Assembly: GCA_008704415.1 (NCBI GenBank)
Contig: VXIS01000130.1
Coordinates: forward strand, 1 to 64,000
Length of the DNA: 64,000 bases
From: Sphaerosporella brunnea
Lineage: Eukaryota; Ascomycota; Pezizomycetes; Pezizales; Pyronemataceae
Direction of reading: 5' to 3'
The first letter of the stretch is position 1, and each line of letters starts with the position of its first letter. Shown here in pieces: positions 50,101 to 61,328 of this stretch. Below the pieces are notes generated by a model. That model did no database searches, had not been told where the DNA came from, and saw only the letters and a program-made list of their open reading frames with translations. A program made the translations under genes and the position numbers.

Positions 50101-50809
50101 TTATTGACGACTTTTGTGTACGACGCTCCATCACCGGATCCTTCATCCCCGCCCAAGAACCGCATGTTCTTCGTGGTCTTTTCGGGTCCCTGCTCGTAGT
50201 GTATAACCGGCTCTCCAGCCGACCTCTTCCGGGGACCATGTCTAGCCTCTTCCGCCGCCGCCGCCGCAACCGCAATAGCCCCCTCAGCCCTAAGCCTCTC
50301 TGCCTCCTCCGCTGCAGCCTCCAACGCCGCCTGCTCCTCCTTCCTCTGTGCCTGAGCCGTATACGCTTCAATAGCATCCTTGGCGGGGGTTTTCGAGCTC
50401 GGGAATCCATGCGGAGGAACATAAAAGCTTGCGGGCTCGGGATCGACGACCTTGATAGCAACACCCCCGTCGCCGGGGTTGGTGGGCTTCCACGCGGTGC
50501 TGTATGGCGCGGGATAGAATGGGACCCGTGGCGGGTAGTCGGCTGGATTGTACGCCTGGTTCTGCCAGTACTTGGGATAGTTGTCCCCGTACCCCAGGTT
50601 GATGGGGTGGTTCGGGTACTTGGACACGTAGCTGTGCGCACCAGGACGCTGCTGCGCTGCAGCTTCGGGGTCGGCCTCTGGGAGCGTTGCCGGCGCACTG
50701 TGGCCTGCGGGGTGTTAGTGAGGCATTGAAATGGGGGGGCAATGGACAGGCACGAACCCAGCTGCCCCAAGAAGGCGGCCGCTAGGGCGGCGAGTTGGTA
50801 GGCCCTCAT
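47154..50809 (-). CDS. Large secreted repeat protein with dibasic (Kex2-like) and X-Ala/X-Pro modules; function unknown
   Basis: Two exons: 50758-50809 and 47154-50704 (53-nt intron, phase 1); 1200 residues. A signal peptide (MRAYQLAALAAAFLGQLG|HSAPA) directs it to secretion. A Tyr/Pro/Asn-rich region follows (PINLGYGDNYPKYWQNQAYN), then an Ala/Glu helical region. A Lys/Gly/Pro-rich middle carries KR dibasic sites at 177-178, 293-294, 304-305, 397-398, 515-516, 608-609 and 733-734. Three are followed by X-Ala/X-Pro dipeptides (KRDADADAQ; KRDAITEPEPEAIAEPE; KRDAIPEPEPEATAEAVAEP), and the last two sit in duplicated KGKGK-S-x-KRDAI units. Next come a His/Gln/Tyr/Pro-rich region, Val/Thr-rich strands (TQYVTVERTQEKTTTVRVEL) and a terminal Cys cluster (CLVCPICDCEEAECEC). 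No known family was recognised. It could be a cell-wall or matrix protein, or a precursor of processed peptides. Confidence 0.85.
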
Positions 50810-51534
50810 TTTTGGTTGTTGGTGCGTTTCCAGTCGTGATTGATGCTGCTGGTGGGAAATACTGAGGATTGGAATTGCCGTGCCATGCTGTTTTGCAGCT
50901 GGGGGGCTTTATACCTCCCTGCTACATGGCGAGTCGAGAGAGCGCAGAGGTTCCAGGCTGCCGAAGGTGCGTAACGCTGAGGGTCTGGATGGGGGGTGTT
51001 TTACTTCTTTCATGGCTAGGTGCACCACACACGCGGGCACCGGATCGGATATTCTGGGAAACTGCAAAGTCGATCGAAGAATAGGAACGGTGGAGAGTGG
51101 AGCATAACTTCTTGCGCGCCTGGCCTGGCCTGGAGGGGGTTATGCTTTACTACTTCTTTATACCCAACTCAGTAGCCTATGTATGTACCTATATAAATAG
51201 CAGGCTCGGAATCACTAGTAGCTAGCCAGGTGGCTGCTAATATTAATGTATGGATGTGGAACCGGGGGCCTCGAGGGCCATTACGCGGTGGACCGAGCTT
51301 TATGCTTTATGCTTTATGTTTGTTAACCTCTTCCTCTGCGATCGAGGCCCAGATGGATGGATGGGATTGGAGTACTGGTCTGGCCATGCGGTTCCATGCA
51401 TACATAAGTCGGAGGAGGCGGAGGAGGAGAAGGAGAAGGAGGTAATCGTACAAAACAATTCACGAAACCGCATCAGAAAAAAAAAAAGCGTAACAAGAAA
51501 CAAGAAAACCCCATTTTATGCCTCTATTACAGTT
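50810..51534. other. Intergenic, promoter of the secreted-protein gene
   Basis: About 725 bp between the wbp1 3' end and the secreted-protein start, both on the minus strand. It includes a GGA-rich stretch near 51410-51440. No ORF supported. Confidence 0.5.
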
Positions 51535-53072
51535 CTACTGAGTCTTTTTCACCGACGTTTCGGTGGGGGCACTATACAGCCACAGCATGCAGAACACGAC
51601 CCAACCCGCGATAGTCACCGCAATGCCCGCGATCCACACCCACGCCGCACTAATGTCCCAGGAGCGCGTGTACTCGTCGTGCGCAAAGTGGCGGAGGGTG
51701 ACGGTGTACTTCTCGTCGACGTAGGTGACGAATGGCCGCTTGTAGTTGACGCGGAAGGCGAAGATGCCGTGTTGATCCGGCGCCTTGAAGGAGGTTGAGT
51801 ACACGGTGCTGTCCTCGGTGATGGTCGAGGGGAGCAGCGGAAGCCGGTAGTACGGGTCTAGCATGGTGTATTCGAGCTGGAGACTATCGTTCGGGGGGAC
51901 GGTGAAGGGGATCCATTTGTCGGTTGCCCACTCGGAGAGCTCAATCTCGTAGGTCTTTTGCAGGTCAGGTCAGTATCAATGTCCGCATACGCATGGAGTT
52001 CTTCTACATACGATGTCGTTCTTGACACGGTAGACGTTAGGGTTGATCGGTGCGTCGGTTTGGTTGCTCAGATAGTGCCTGACGGCGATAACTTTGACTA
52101 CGCCACTCTCCTGGAACGCCCACTGCGTGATCTCCTTCGCGAACTCCTGGTTCGCCGTCTTGGTCGCCTGTCCATTGGGTGCCTGCACCTCCATGTCGAA
52201 GAACTCGTTGGAAAACATCTCGGCACTGCCAGAGACCACGACGCGGGCATTGTTGCGCAGCTGCACAGCAGTGACGTAGTGCATCTGGGTGCCGGCGGAC
52301 CAGGGCTCCTCAGCATAGGCGAAGTCCTCCTTGGTGTCGTAGGTGTACGCGGTTCTGGCAGCGGGGAGGACGGGGAACAGCAGCGGGCGGTTTCCAAGGG
52401 TGTGGCCAGTACCACGGAACGCGATCACATCGCCCTCCTTGCCGGAGAAGTAGTTCTGCGCGGACTTCGATGGGGGCGGGCGCTGCACCAGAATCACATC
52501 GTGCTTCTCGCTCGCCGAAACGGTGTCATAGTTGAAATGGTCGACGGCCAGGAAGTCGCGCGGCGGGAGGTCGATGTCGAGTTCGCGGGCAAGCTCACGA
52601 GCTTGCTCGGGCGTTCCAAAGGGAGACGTCAGCAGCAGGATGTTGCCGTCCTTGCTGGTGAACTCGACCAGCTTCTGCGGAGTCAATGCAGGGCCGTAGG
52701 CTACGGTCAATTAGCCAGCCGCGTTAAACACGGGCATCGCCTTCCTGTGTTGCGTACCTTTTGCTTTCGGAGGGAAGATGATAACGTGGTCGTATGCTCG
52801 TTCTCCGTGCTGGAACAGCGACAACTTGTCGTTCTTCGGCGACTGTATGTCGACCGTGTAGCCTCGACCTGGTTATCGGGAATCTATCATTAAACCAATC
52901 CAACTGTGCAATTGAGGGCTTTCTCACTCTCGAGATCTCCAAAGAACTTTGAGTAGGACTCTTTGATATCAGCATCCTCGAGCGCGACTAGTAACCGTGA
53001 GCCCGTCAAGGACTTGGCTGTGACCTGAGACACCGTCCATAGTAAACTGAAGAAAATTGCACGGAATATCAT
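51535..53072 (-). CDS. wbp1: Oligosaccharyltransferase 48-kDa subunit (WBP1/OST48)
   Basis: Essential subunit of the ER oligosaccharyltransferase that N-glycosylates nascent proteins. Four exons: 52928-53072, 52758-52868, 52012-52700, 51535-51954; 1365 nt, 454 residues, normal length. A signal peptide (MIFRAIFFSLLWTVSQVTA) precedes SLTGSRLLVALEDADIKESY. The luminal domain shows SRGYTVDIQSPKNDKLSLFQ, HGERAYDHVIIFPPKAKAYG and the family's SPFGTPEQARELARELDIDL and HFNYDTVSASEKHDVILV. A single C-terminal membrane span (ISAAWVWIAGIAVTIAGWVVFCMLWLY, split here by reading only its edges) is followed by a short cytosolic tail SVKKTQ, a KKxx-like ER-retention signal one residue displaced. Confidence 0.95.
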
Positions 53073-53693
53073 GGTGCGTGTTGAACCTGTCTTTTGGAGT
53101 TGTTCCTCCAGAGAAAATGGGGTTCAGGCGGCGGACATAGCTTTGAGGAAGAGCCGCGTCACCGGCAAAGAATCCCAGCCCGAGTCTGAGAAAGACACCT
53201 GGCTTAATTCAGCCGTCATTGCCGCTCACTCGGAAAGACCCACAGATCAACTGCACATCATGAGATCTCAATTTCACCAAAACACTCCACAAGGAGGTCA
53301 CTATTTTCAAGGGGAATTGGTAAGTCTCGCCCACAGAGTTTGGACCCTGGAAGTTAAAAGCCTCCACATATCAGAGCGGATTCTAGATTCACCCGGCACA
53401 TGCACAATGTAAATACTTAATTGAGAACACACAGATATAGAAATGAACAACCGCTCACGATAATGTAGATCAGGAAAAAGGAAACCTGAACGCCCATAGG
53501 AATGAAGAACAAAAAGCCCAACCGTTAATGAGACGAATGAAAAGAACAGCCTTGTGCTGGACATGTCTCTTCTTCATGTAATCTACTCTAGGTAGTGCAC
53601 ATTCTATCTCGCATCTTCGCCTCTCGGCTCAATTCTCAACAGCATTTTGCACTCCGATGAGACATGTGATGTCATGGTATGCGTTCTCCCTTG
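53073..53693. other. Intergenic between GGPP synthase and wbp1
   Basis: About 620 bp, GGPP synthase 3' flank and wbp1 promoter side. No ORF supported. Confidence 0.5.
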
Positions 53694-54881
53694 TCACGCC
53701 GCCTCCTCCTCGTCGACCCTCATCTTGTCGAGGATCCGACTAAGATGCTCGTTTCCGCCATGTGCCTCCAACAACTGCCGCGCCTTCTGGTCCAGTTCTG
53801 CCAGGACCATCCTCGTGTATGCAAAGGTCCCAGTCTTCTCCTCCATGTATGTCACAGCATACTTCTTGACGTCTTCATTTTCAGTGCGTTGCTTAAGAAT
53901 ATTCAGAAGCTGCAGGTTATTGGGATCCGCGCGGATAGAGTGGATTATAGGGAAAGAGAATTTCCCTTCCGTCAGATCCTCGCAGAAGCCCTTGTTGCTA
54001 TGGTAGCGCGAAGACTGGAGGTTCATGTAGTCGTCTCGGACCTGAAAGATCAGACCAATGTAGTTAACAAGAGGTACGTAGTCTTCGTTTGACGCTGACG
54101 AAGCCTGCATCAACTTGATCGCGAGACGGAAAAGGCCACCGGTTTCTGAACAGCGGCGTCAGCTACGGATCCGGAGAATTGAGGTTCCGAGTACTCACTG
54201 TTGCTAACCATCTCGAGATAGTCCTCGGTGGTCGGACAGCGGAGGTTATCTCGCCAGAAGAGATCCATGCCTTGGCCGCGGTGAAGATTCAAGGCCTCCT
54301 CCGTGTAGATTTTGAGGATATCGGGGTTGTTCAGTTTGGTGAGCTCCGCGAGCGCTTGGAAGTAGACATAATTGGCTGTGTTGATGGTCTGGGCTACGCC
54401 GAAGATGCTGTGGGCCACAGGCACTCCGCGGCGCAGTATTGAGTTGTCTTCTACATCGTCCACCCTGTGAGTCTTAGTATCGCCACGCGGTGCACCTTGG
54501 TGGAGACATACAGCAGTGAGGCGGTATGCAACATCGCGACGACGTTGCTGATCACCTCCAGGACATCTTCAGGTACCTGTAGCCAGACGTTGAACGCATA
54601 GATGAGCTGTTTGCGAACGTCTTTGCCCGGGCAGGAGACTAGGTAGTCATAAGGACCAAGAAGGATCTGTCGAAACGCGGCTTCAGCGGCAGTTTTCAAG
54701 TTGATGGGTGATAGGTACCCACCTTCTCCTTCTCCTCAGTCCACACCGACTGCGCAGTAAAGTCGAGGCCTGACTTGCCCATGGTGCCTTTGGGATTGAT
54801 GCCGCTGGCCTGTGGTGCAATGCCGTTGATCACTGGAGTCACACCGTTGGTCCTCGCGGCGGTCGCGTTGATTTCGGGCAT
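53694..54881 (-). CDS. bts1: Geranylgeranyl diphosphate synthase
   Basis: Makes GGPP from FPP and IPP for protein prenylation and isoprenoids. Four exons: 54723-54881, 54512-54666, 54199-54464, 53694-54145; 1032 nt, 343 residues. Trans-prenyltransferase signatures: [20 protein letters not shown]; the first Asp-rich motif in [14 protein letters not shown] (Asp107, Asp108, Asp111), directly after intron 2; [14 protein letters not shown]; and the second Asp-rich motif VRDDYMN (Asp231-Asp232), then [19 protein letters not shown]. The N-terminal ~45 residues are variable. No terpene cyclase, P450 or other cluster genes adjoin, so this looks like the housekeeping copy. It is divergent from cdc14 across about 1.06 kb. 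Confidence 0.95.
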
Positions 54882-55945
54882 TGTGAGAATGTGATGAGCG
54901 TTCCAAAGCTTCTTTAGCTAAGTGAGATGGGCAGCTGAGATAGAAGGGTGCTATGTATGTAGACGTAGACGAAGCGATCTCGCGTATTGATGGCCGGTGT
55001 TGGTATCGAGCAGATGGAATGTGCAATAGGTGTAGTAGGAAAGGGGCCAGTGGGTTGTGGACCGATCAATGCCATGGCGGCGGGGGGTGGGGCAGCATCG
55101 AACCTCGCACGTGAGAGTTGTGGAACGGCAGCGAGCATCAATGTCGAACAGCCGCAACCATCGTAGTTTGGATCTTGCGGCAGCCGGGGGTCCGGTGAAA
55201 CGTGCTCGATCGCGGGGAAGAATCGCCTGCAGAGAGCCTCGCGATGGAGCGGGAGGGGAGGGGTTGTATGACTGCGGCGATACATAGAGTGCCATGCCCG
55301 AAGCGTACTCAGTCTACGTAACTCTACTTGCTCCCATGCAACTGCAACTCGCTGCCGGCGCTGGACAGGGGTTGAGCCATCGGGGACGCCATTCGATGGA
55401 GGCCCTGGCTCCATCGAGAGCGGGCATCGCCATCGACATCGCGTGCGGTAAGCAGGCAACCATTCAGTCGTCAGTCGACATCGACATCGACATCGAAACA
55501 AAGGCCTTTCACGCAGCGATTGATTCTTTGGCATGCACGTCGTAGATAGGCAATACTGGGCTGCGTGCATGTACTCTCTAGTACTCTTCAATGAGTCGTC
55601 TCCATCCCATCAACCCGCCGGATGTGGATGAAACCATGCGCACAAGCCCGATCCGGCGCCGCGAGCGCAACCCCCCTCCATCCACCCAGCTCCGGAAGTT
55701 GGAACCGTCCACCCCGTCATCTCACGAGAAGCTCATCTCTGGAGGCTGGGAACACTGAGGGATCTTGAGAAACTCTCTTCTCTTCTCGGGTGTTGTTGTG
55801 GCAACCGGTCCTCGCTGCCCCCAAATTGTTTACCTTCTCGGCCTTGTTAAACAGCAGCTCTCCTTTTCTCACCCACAACCCCCCCCCCCCCCCTAATACA
55901 TGCAACATTCACAACTCCCCTAATATTCATACGCGATTCTCGAAA
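54882..55945. promoter_or_regulatory. Divergent intergenic region between GGPP synthase and cdc14
   Basis: Presumably both promoters. It contains a short CGACAT repeat (about 55478-55497) and a 15-C run (55879-55893) about 50 bp upstream of the cdc14 start. Confidence 0.45.
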
Positions 55946-56936
55946 ATGGAGTCGCTGCTGTCTTCTTCCTTCGATCTGCTGTCTTCCTATGACACACCCT
56001 GCATTAAGAAAGGTCTGCGCTACCTGGAGGGCTTCCTCGCAAAGATGTGTCTGCAAACCGCTCCAAGTGCGCCCAAGAATAATGGAGCGCGTCGCGACAG
56101 TCTTATACAAATGCCTGCCGCGCCAGTCGCTAGCAGGCCCAGAGATGCCGCGTTTCGCGAGTTCCTTCGTCTACAGAATGGATTTGAGTGGAACAGTATG
56201 TTGTACCTGCGTGCATCTGCATATGCTGTTGCTGCATCCTCATCCTCGCATTGGTGCGATCACGGGCTAACATCTGACAACAAGTCACCATTCGACTGAT
56301 TGCATGTCTGGAGCGCCTGCTTGGAAAAGAGAACAGTACGTTATCGCTTCGCTCCGTCATGTCTGCAGGCTGCGATAAACTGACATTTTCTGCCGATAGA
56401 CGAGCAGAACAATCGTTTGATCCTCGCCTCCCTGGATCTGATCCAGGGAATGCTCCTGCTGCACCCGCCGTCGCGCAAACTCTTTGCGCGAGAGATCCAC
56501 ATGAATGTCATGCTCGATCTCCTCGACGCCGGTAACACTGCTGATGTCCAGTCGGCGACCTTGCTCACTCTGGTGTGCGCTCTCATCGATCACCCTGCAA
56601 ACACAAGGGTGCGCCTTACCCAAGTATCCCAGCCGCCCCGTGCGATGCTGACAGAGCCTGCAGGTCTTCGAAGCGCTGGATGGTCTGGCCACCATCACTT
56701 CGCTCTTCAAGCGACGCGACACACCGCGCGAAGTAAAGCTCAAGATTTTGGAATTCCTATACTTTTATCTCATGGATGAAACTCCCAAGGCGTGCCCTGC
56801 GCCGGAGGGCGGTGTTCCCGCGAAGATCAAACAGAACAAAACCACGGAAGAAAAGCAGGCCATGCTTGCCGAGTATATGGCGAACGTTGATAATCTCGTT
56901 GCAGACTTGAAAGAGAGTCAGCCTTTTGGGATGTAG
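55946..56936 (+). CDS. cdc14: Septation initiation protein Cdc14 (S. pombe type, not the phosphatase)
   Basis: Partner of the Sid1/SidC kinase in the septation initiation network that triggers septum formation. Four exons: 55946-56195, 56285-56335, 56400-56608, 56664-56936; 783 nt, 260 residues. Family motifs: MESLLSSSFDLLSSYDTPCI, KKGLRYLEGFLAKMCLQ, AFREFLRLQNGFEWN then ITIRLIACLERLLGKEN, LDLIQGMLLLHPPSRKLFAR, and VFEALDGLATITSLFKRRDT with REVKLKILEFLYFYLMDE. The exons are helical armadillo-like segments. There is no phosphatase signature (no HCxxGxxR), so it is unrelated to the Cdc14 phosphatase despite the name. Introns are 55-89 nt. Confidence 0.92.
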
Positions 56937-57489
56937 CACCGCCGCAAGAAGAGCGAGTTCAAGAGAAGCCTCGGGCAGAGATTCTAAGGTTGCAAGTATT
57001 GGGTTTTTTGGTTTTGCAATTTCACATGGAGTACTGGCGCCGGACTGTCTGTATGAATACTTATGTGCTTAAGTAGGTTATTGGGATAATGGTGTACGGG
57101 AGTATTGATGTGTACTTGGAGTGTACTTGGGTAGCATTGCGTGTGGAGCAGACGCTTTATCGGCTCTCTTAATACCTGGCGTATAGCATAATGATATCTC
57201 TTGTTTCTGGTTCTGCGTTTCTGTGCGATTGATATATCAATCCGTTTCGATGGTTGGTTGGTGAGTGATCACTCGCTTGATTGTCCAGCTTTTAGCGCTA
57301 AGCCCTGTTCAGCCGCCCACAAATCTGTCTTGGCGAGCGCACACTTGGAAGAAGCAGTCACCTTACGGTTGCAATTTCGAGACCCACACAGAATCCCACA
57401 TCACGCCTCGCCAGCCGACCCAACTAACCCGACAGCCCCAACAACAACCTCTTGGACGACAACCCCTTCAAGCGGACTAACGGTTCAAG
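56937..57489. promoter_or_regulatory. rpl3 promoter / cdc14 3' flank
   Basis: 553 bp. CAGTCACC at 57355-57362, 128 bp upstream of the rpl3 start, differs by one base from the HOMOL-D box (CAGTCACA) of fungal ribosomal-protein promoters. This is weak, single-site evidence. Confidence 0.35.
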
Positions 57490-58924
57490 ATGTCTCACGT
57501 ACGTTTTTCTCGTATACCGAATTGCTGCTCATTGGAGAAATTATCTGGAATCTGGAAATGCTGACTCGAATTTGATGTTTAGAGGAAATTCGTATGTTTT
57601 ACCTGCGGCCGACAACCGAAGCTTGCAAAAGCAGCGATACTGACAAAGCTTCCAGGAAGCACCCCGACACGGTTCGCTGGCGTTCCTTCCTCGCAAGAGG
57701 GCTGCCAGACACAGAGGAAAGGCCAAGGTGCGCATTCACAACTACCTGAACGGATCAGCAACAGAAATCTGACTATGCCTTCTAGTCCTTCCCCAAGGAT
57801 GACCCCAAGAAGCCCGTCCACCTCACTGCCACCCTTGGTTACAAGGCTGGTATGACCACGACCGTCCGTGAGCTTGAGCGTCCTGGCGCCAAGATGCACA
57901 AGAAGGAGATCGTCGAGGCCGTCACTGTCATCGAGACTCCCCCGGTTGTCTGCGTTGGTGTTGTCGGTTACGTCGAGACTCCCCGTGGTCTGCGTTCGCT
58001 CACCACTGTCTGGGCTGAGCACTTGTCCGACGAGGTCCGCCGCCGGTTCTACAAAAACTGGTACAAGTCGAAGAAGAAGGCCTTCACCAAGTACACCAAG
58101 AAGCACGCCAACGGTGGAAAGGACATCGCCCACGAGCTTGCCCGCATCAACAAATACTGCACCGTCGTCCGCATCCTCGCCCACACCCAGATCCGCAAGA
58201 CCCCCCTCAAGCAGAAGAAGGCCCACTTGATGGAGATCCAGGTCAACGGTGGATCCATTGAGCAGAAGGTCGAGTTCGCTCGCAACCTCTTCGAGAAGAC
58301 CATCTCGGTCGACACCATCTTTGAGCAGAACGAGGTTATCGATGTCATCGCCGTCACCAAGGGTAAGGGATTCGAGGGTGTCACCGCCCGTTGGGGAACC
58401 AAGAAGCTGCCCCGCAAGACCCACAAGGGTCTGCGCAAGGTCGCTTGTATCGGAGCGTGGCACCCCAACCACGTCCAATGGACTGTTGCCCGTGCTGGTC
58501 AGGACGGTTACCACCACCGTACCTCGGTCAACCACAAGATCTACCGCATCGGAAAGGGCGACGACGAGGCTAACGCCTCCACTGAGTACGACACCACCAA
58601 GAAGACCATCGTATGTTTTTTTTTTCCGACTCCTGGCGGTTTTGGTACGATTACTGACAAAGCCTGCAGACTCCTATGGGTGGCTTCCCTCGGTATGGTG
58701 AAATCAAGAACGACTTTGTTATCGTTAAGGGCTCTGTTCCTGGTGTCAAGAAGCGTGTGATGACCCTGAGAAAGTCCCTCTTCCCCCATACCTCCCGCAA
58801 GTCCCTCGAGAAGGTCGAGCTCAAGTGGATCGACACCTCCTCCAAGTTCGGTCACGGTGCTTTCCAGACCAAGGAGGAGAAGCACGCCTTCATGGGTACT
58901 CTCAAGAAGGACCTTGCTGCGTAG
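57490..58924 (+). CDS. rpl3: 60S ribosomal protein uL3
   Basis: Large-subunit protein near the peptidyl-transferase centre. Five exons: 57490-57498, 57583-57591, 57656-57727, 57786-58610, 58670-58924; 1170 nt, 389 residues. The first two coding exons are 9 nt each (MSH, RKF) and the third starts [15 protein letters not shown]. All junctions are phase 0. Conserved parts: [80 protein letters not shown] (the His is the conserved methylated position region), [18 protein letters not shown]. It ends [15 protein letters not shown]. Codon use is strongly biased to C-ending codons, as expected for high expression. Confidence 0.97.
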
Positions 58925-59353
58925 TAGAGGTGTGGTTTTTGAGGTTGGGGTTTTCTTTTCGGTGTTTGATTTCTGGCTTTCTTTTACGATTGTATGGGAA
59001 AAAGCATGTGGAATAAAAAATGGATCCAAGTGCTGGGCGTCTGTCTTTTTGCAAAAGCAATAACATGAATCGTGTTTGATTCTTGACCCTAGAGATTCCA
59101 TTGTCCAGAGATGCGTCTTGTACATAGTCTAAAGTAATACCCGAATGACGTGAGAAGTGATGATGCAACACGTGGTTTGTGGCGGTGCATTACCAAGCTT
59201 CAGCCACCTCCAAGTTCCAGTGCCGACAAACGTAATCGTCTAGACCTCTCAACCCCCAAGACCTCTCAACCCCCAAAACCACCAACCACAACCACCACTC
59301 GCTACCACCCCAACCACACATACTCTCTATCTCTCTCGCCCGTAACCACCACT
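58925..59353. other. Intergenic between rpl3 and vti1
   Basis: 429 bp: T-rich rpl3 3' flank, then a C/A-rich leader (repeated CAACCCCCAAGACCTCT-like units near 59246-59277) before the vti1 start. Confidence 0.5.
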
Positions 59354-60094
59354 ATGGACGCGACCACCGAGCTCTTCGCCTCGTACGAAGCAGACTTCAA
59401 GCTCGTCTTCGCGGACATAACCCAGAAGTTATCGGAGCTCACGGAGCTAACGGGCGAGTCGCGCAAAGCTGCGATCCGCGCCGCGGACCGCAGCGTCGAC
59501 GAGGCGGACGAGATCATTGCGCAGATGCAGCTCGAGATCAATAATATCCCTTCTAATGCGAAGACGAAGCCCCGGCAGCGGCTGCGGAATTATACTACCG
59601 ATCTTGACGCGGCGAGGGCACAGCTGATTAAGGGCTCTCAGAGCGCTGATCGGGATGCGCTCTTTGCTGGCCGCAGGGGCGAGGCGACGGATGCGGTGGC
59701 GGAGCAGAGACAGACGCTGCTGAGGGGCACGCAGAGTCTCGAGAGGAGCTCGCAGAGACTTAGGGAGAGTGAACGCATTGCGCTGGAGACGGAGAGTATT
59801 GGGGCGGGTATTTTGGGGGATTTGGCGAGCCAGAGAGAGACGATTATGAGGACGCACGATACGCTGAATGAGGGTGAGAGGTATTTGGATCGCAGCGTTA
59901 AGACGCTGAGGGGTATGGCGAGAAGGTGGGTTCCGTTTGGTTAGGGGGGTGGGGGGGATTGGCAACGAGGAAGATCAGGGTGCAAGTGCTGATTTTGCGA
60001 CTGTAGGATGGCGACGAATCGTATCATCACTATTGCTATCATTACCGTGCTGGTGTTGTTGATCTTGGCGGTTATTGTCTCGAAATTCCGATGA
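59354..60094 (+). CDS. vti1: v-SNARE Vti1
   Basis: Qb-SNARE for Golgi-endosome-vacuole fusion. Exon 1 59354-59925 and exon 2 60007-60094 (81-nt intron, phase 2); 219 residues. The N-terminal three-helix domain begins ATTELFASYEADFKLVFADI. A linker region follows with RKAAIRAADRSVDEADEIIA and QRLRNYTTDLDAARAQLI. The SNARE motif spans about residues 120-190 (LLRGTQSLERSSQRLRESER; ALETESIGAGILGDLASQRE; ERYLDRSVKTLRGMARRM), with the 0-layer Gln in SQRE. A single C-terminal membrane anchor (IITIAIITVLVLLILAVIVS) ends in KFR. Exon 2 encodes only the anchor. Without splicing the frame stops at 59944 and would give a soluble protein. Confidence 0.95.
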
Positions 60095-61328
60095 ACAGTT
60101 GCACTTACGCTCACGTATGATATTGGGGATTGAGGTGGTTGAGGGGTGGGGCGGGGGGTAGATGTTGCTTTTGCGTGTGTTCTTGTTGTCGTTCTTTGGC
60201 GGTTGTTTTTTTTTTTCTTGTCTGGCCAAGAGGCGGAATTCGAATTACTTGTGCTTATGCTTGTTATATGCCTTTTTGTTTGTTTTTTCTTCTTTGTTTT
60301 TTGAGGAAAAGATAGCTTTTATTTGTTTTTCAGACACATGCCATGTAAAAAGCATGGATTTGCGACTTATTAGAGAGTTTGCGATTTGCGTCTAGACGCG
60401 GTGACCCGAAGTCTTGGCCAGCTTAAATTTGCGTCTGGATGCAAATCGCAAACTCTCTATTTGCTGCGTCTAGAACCTCGAGCTTTGGATGGTAAAGTAA
60501 AGAATTGAAATTTCTAGAAAGTAGCGAGGTGCTGCCCTGTGAGTACAACGCTTTCATCCGGATATCCTCCTAGACAAAAAAGACCACACATCATGCCATC
60601 AGCACGTTTGGTAACACCAAGGAAGGCCCTGACTAAGGCGAGGCACTTTATGTTCAATCAGGTACGGCACATTCCTGGGAGGTGGGAGGGGGAGACATCG
60701 ATAGCCCACCGCTCCCCGGCCTTCTCTTCTACCAAAGACATTCAATCCCCATCCCATCGAGTCTACCTGCATGCAGAGGGGGGACAGTAGAGGCTTGGGG
60801 GCTGCAACGATGGCAACTTCGGACTTGCAGGGCAAGAGACCGGTCGATCTCCTCAAGGGGGCCGATGAAGCCACTCACTCAACACAACCAGACACTCAAT
60901 CAACGGCTCGAGAGTCCGCGCTTGGGTTTGGCCTCGGGGGGGGGGGGGGGGCGGGAGAGTTGCACATTGTTGATGGATATACCTAGGGCCAATAGTGGTT
61001 GGAAAGTATGCTCGAGGTTCTACATATGAAGGAAGGTATGTTTTCGCCTTGAGATGGTGGATGGCAGTTGTGGAAGAGGCTGCTGCTTCTTATCATTCTT
61101 ATGATGAATACTGCGTTTCGTTTTGTAGCACCTTGCATTTCAATGGGCAATATTTGTGCCGTTAAGCACTTGCATAGGGAGGGATATGATCAAGTAAAGA
61201 GTGTGAGAAAGCGATGTCACAATCCGTGATTCTATCTTTGCTCTATTTTCCGATTCTACACAATCACATGATAGCATTTATTTGAACATCAACTTTATAT
61301 CACCAGCCAACAACTTATTGCTAGGTAT
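60095..61328. other. Convergent intergenic region between vti1 and mak5
   Basis: 1.2 kb. Contains a strong hairpin (see separate entry) and a 16-G run (60936-60951). No ORF supported. Confidence 0.5.
60371..60459 (+). ncRNA. 29-bp inverted repeat / potential RNA hairpin
   Basis: The left arm 60371-60399 (TAGAGAGTTTGCGATTTGCG then TCTAGACGC) and right arm 60431-60459 are inverted copies with 27 of 29 matches and a 31-nt loop. As plus-strand RNA the two mismatches become G.U and U.G pairs, so all 29 positions can pair. On the minus strand they would be A.C mismatches. It lies 276 bp after the vti1 stop in the sense direction. It could be a 3' UTR hairpin, a milRNA-type precursor, or a remnant of a palindromic element. 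Not a Pol III gene: no A/B boxes seen. Confidence 0.5.

Noticed and set aside
49737..50729. 330-codon plus-strand ORF opposite the secreted protein
   Set aside because: Antisense shadow of repeat-rich coding DNA with no domain signature.
53694..54881. Terpenoid cluster suggested by GGPP synthase
   Set aside because: Neighbours are WBP1 and Cdc14; no cyclase, P450, transporter or cluster regulator in the window.
57579..58535. 318-codon minus-strand ORF over rpl3
   Set aside because: Antisense shadow of a highly biased ribosomal-protein exon; Asp/Leu/Gly/Val repeats reflect complementary codons.
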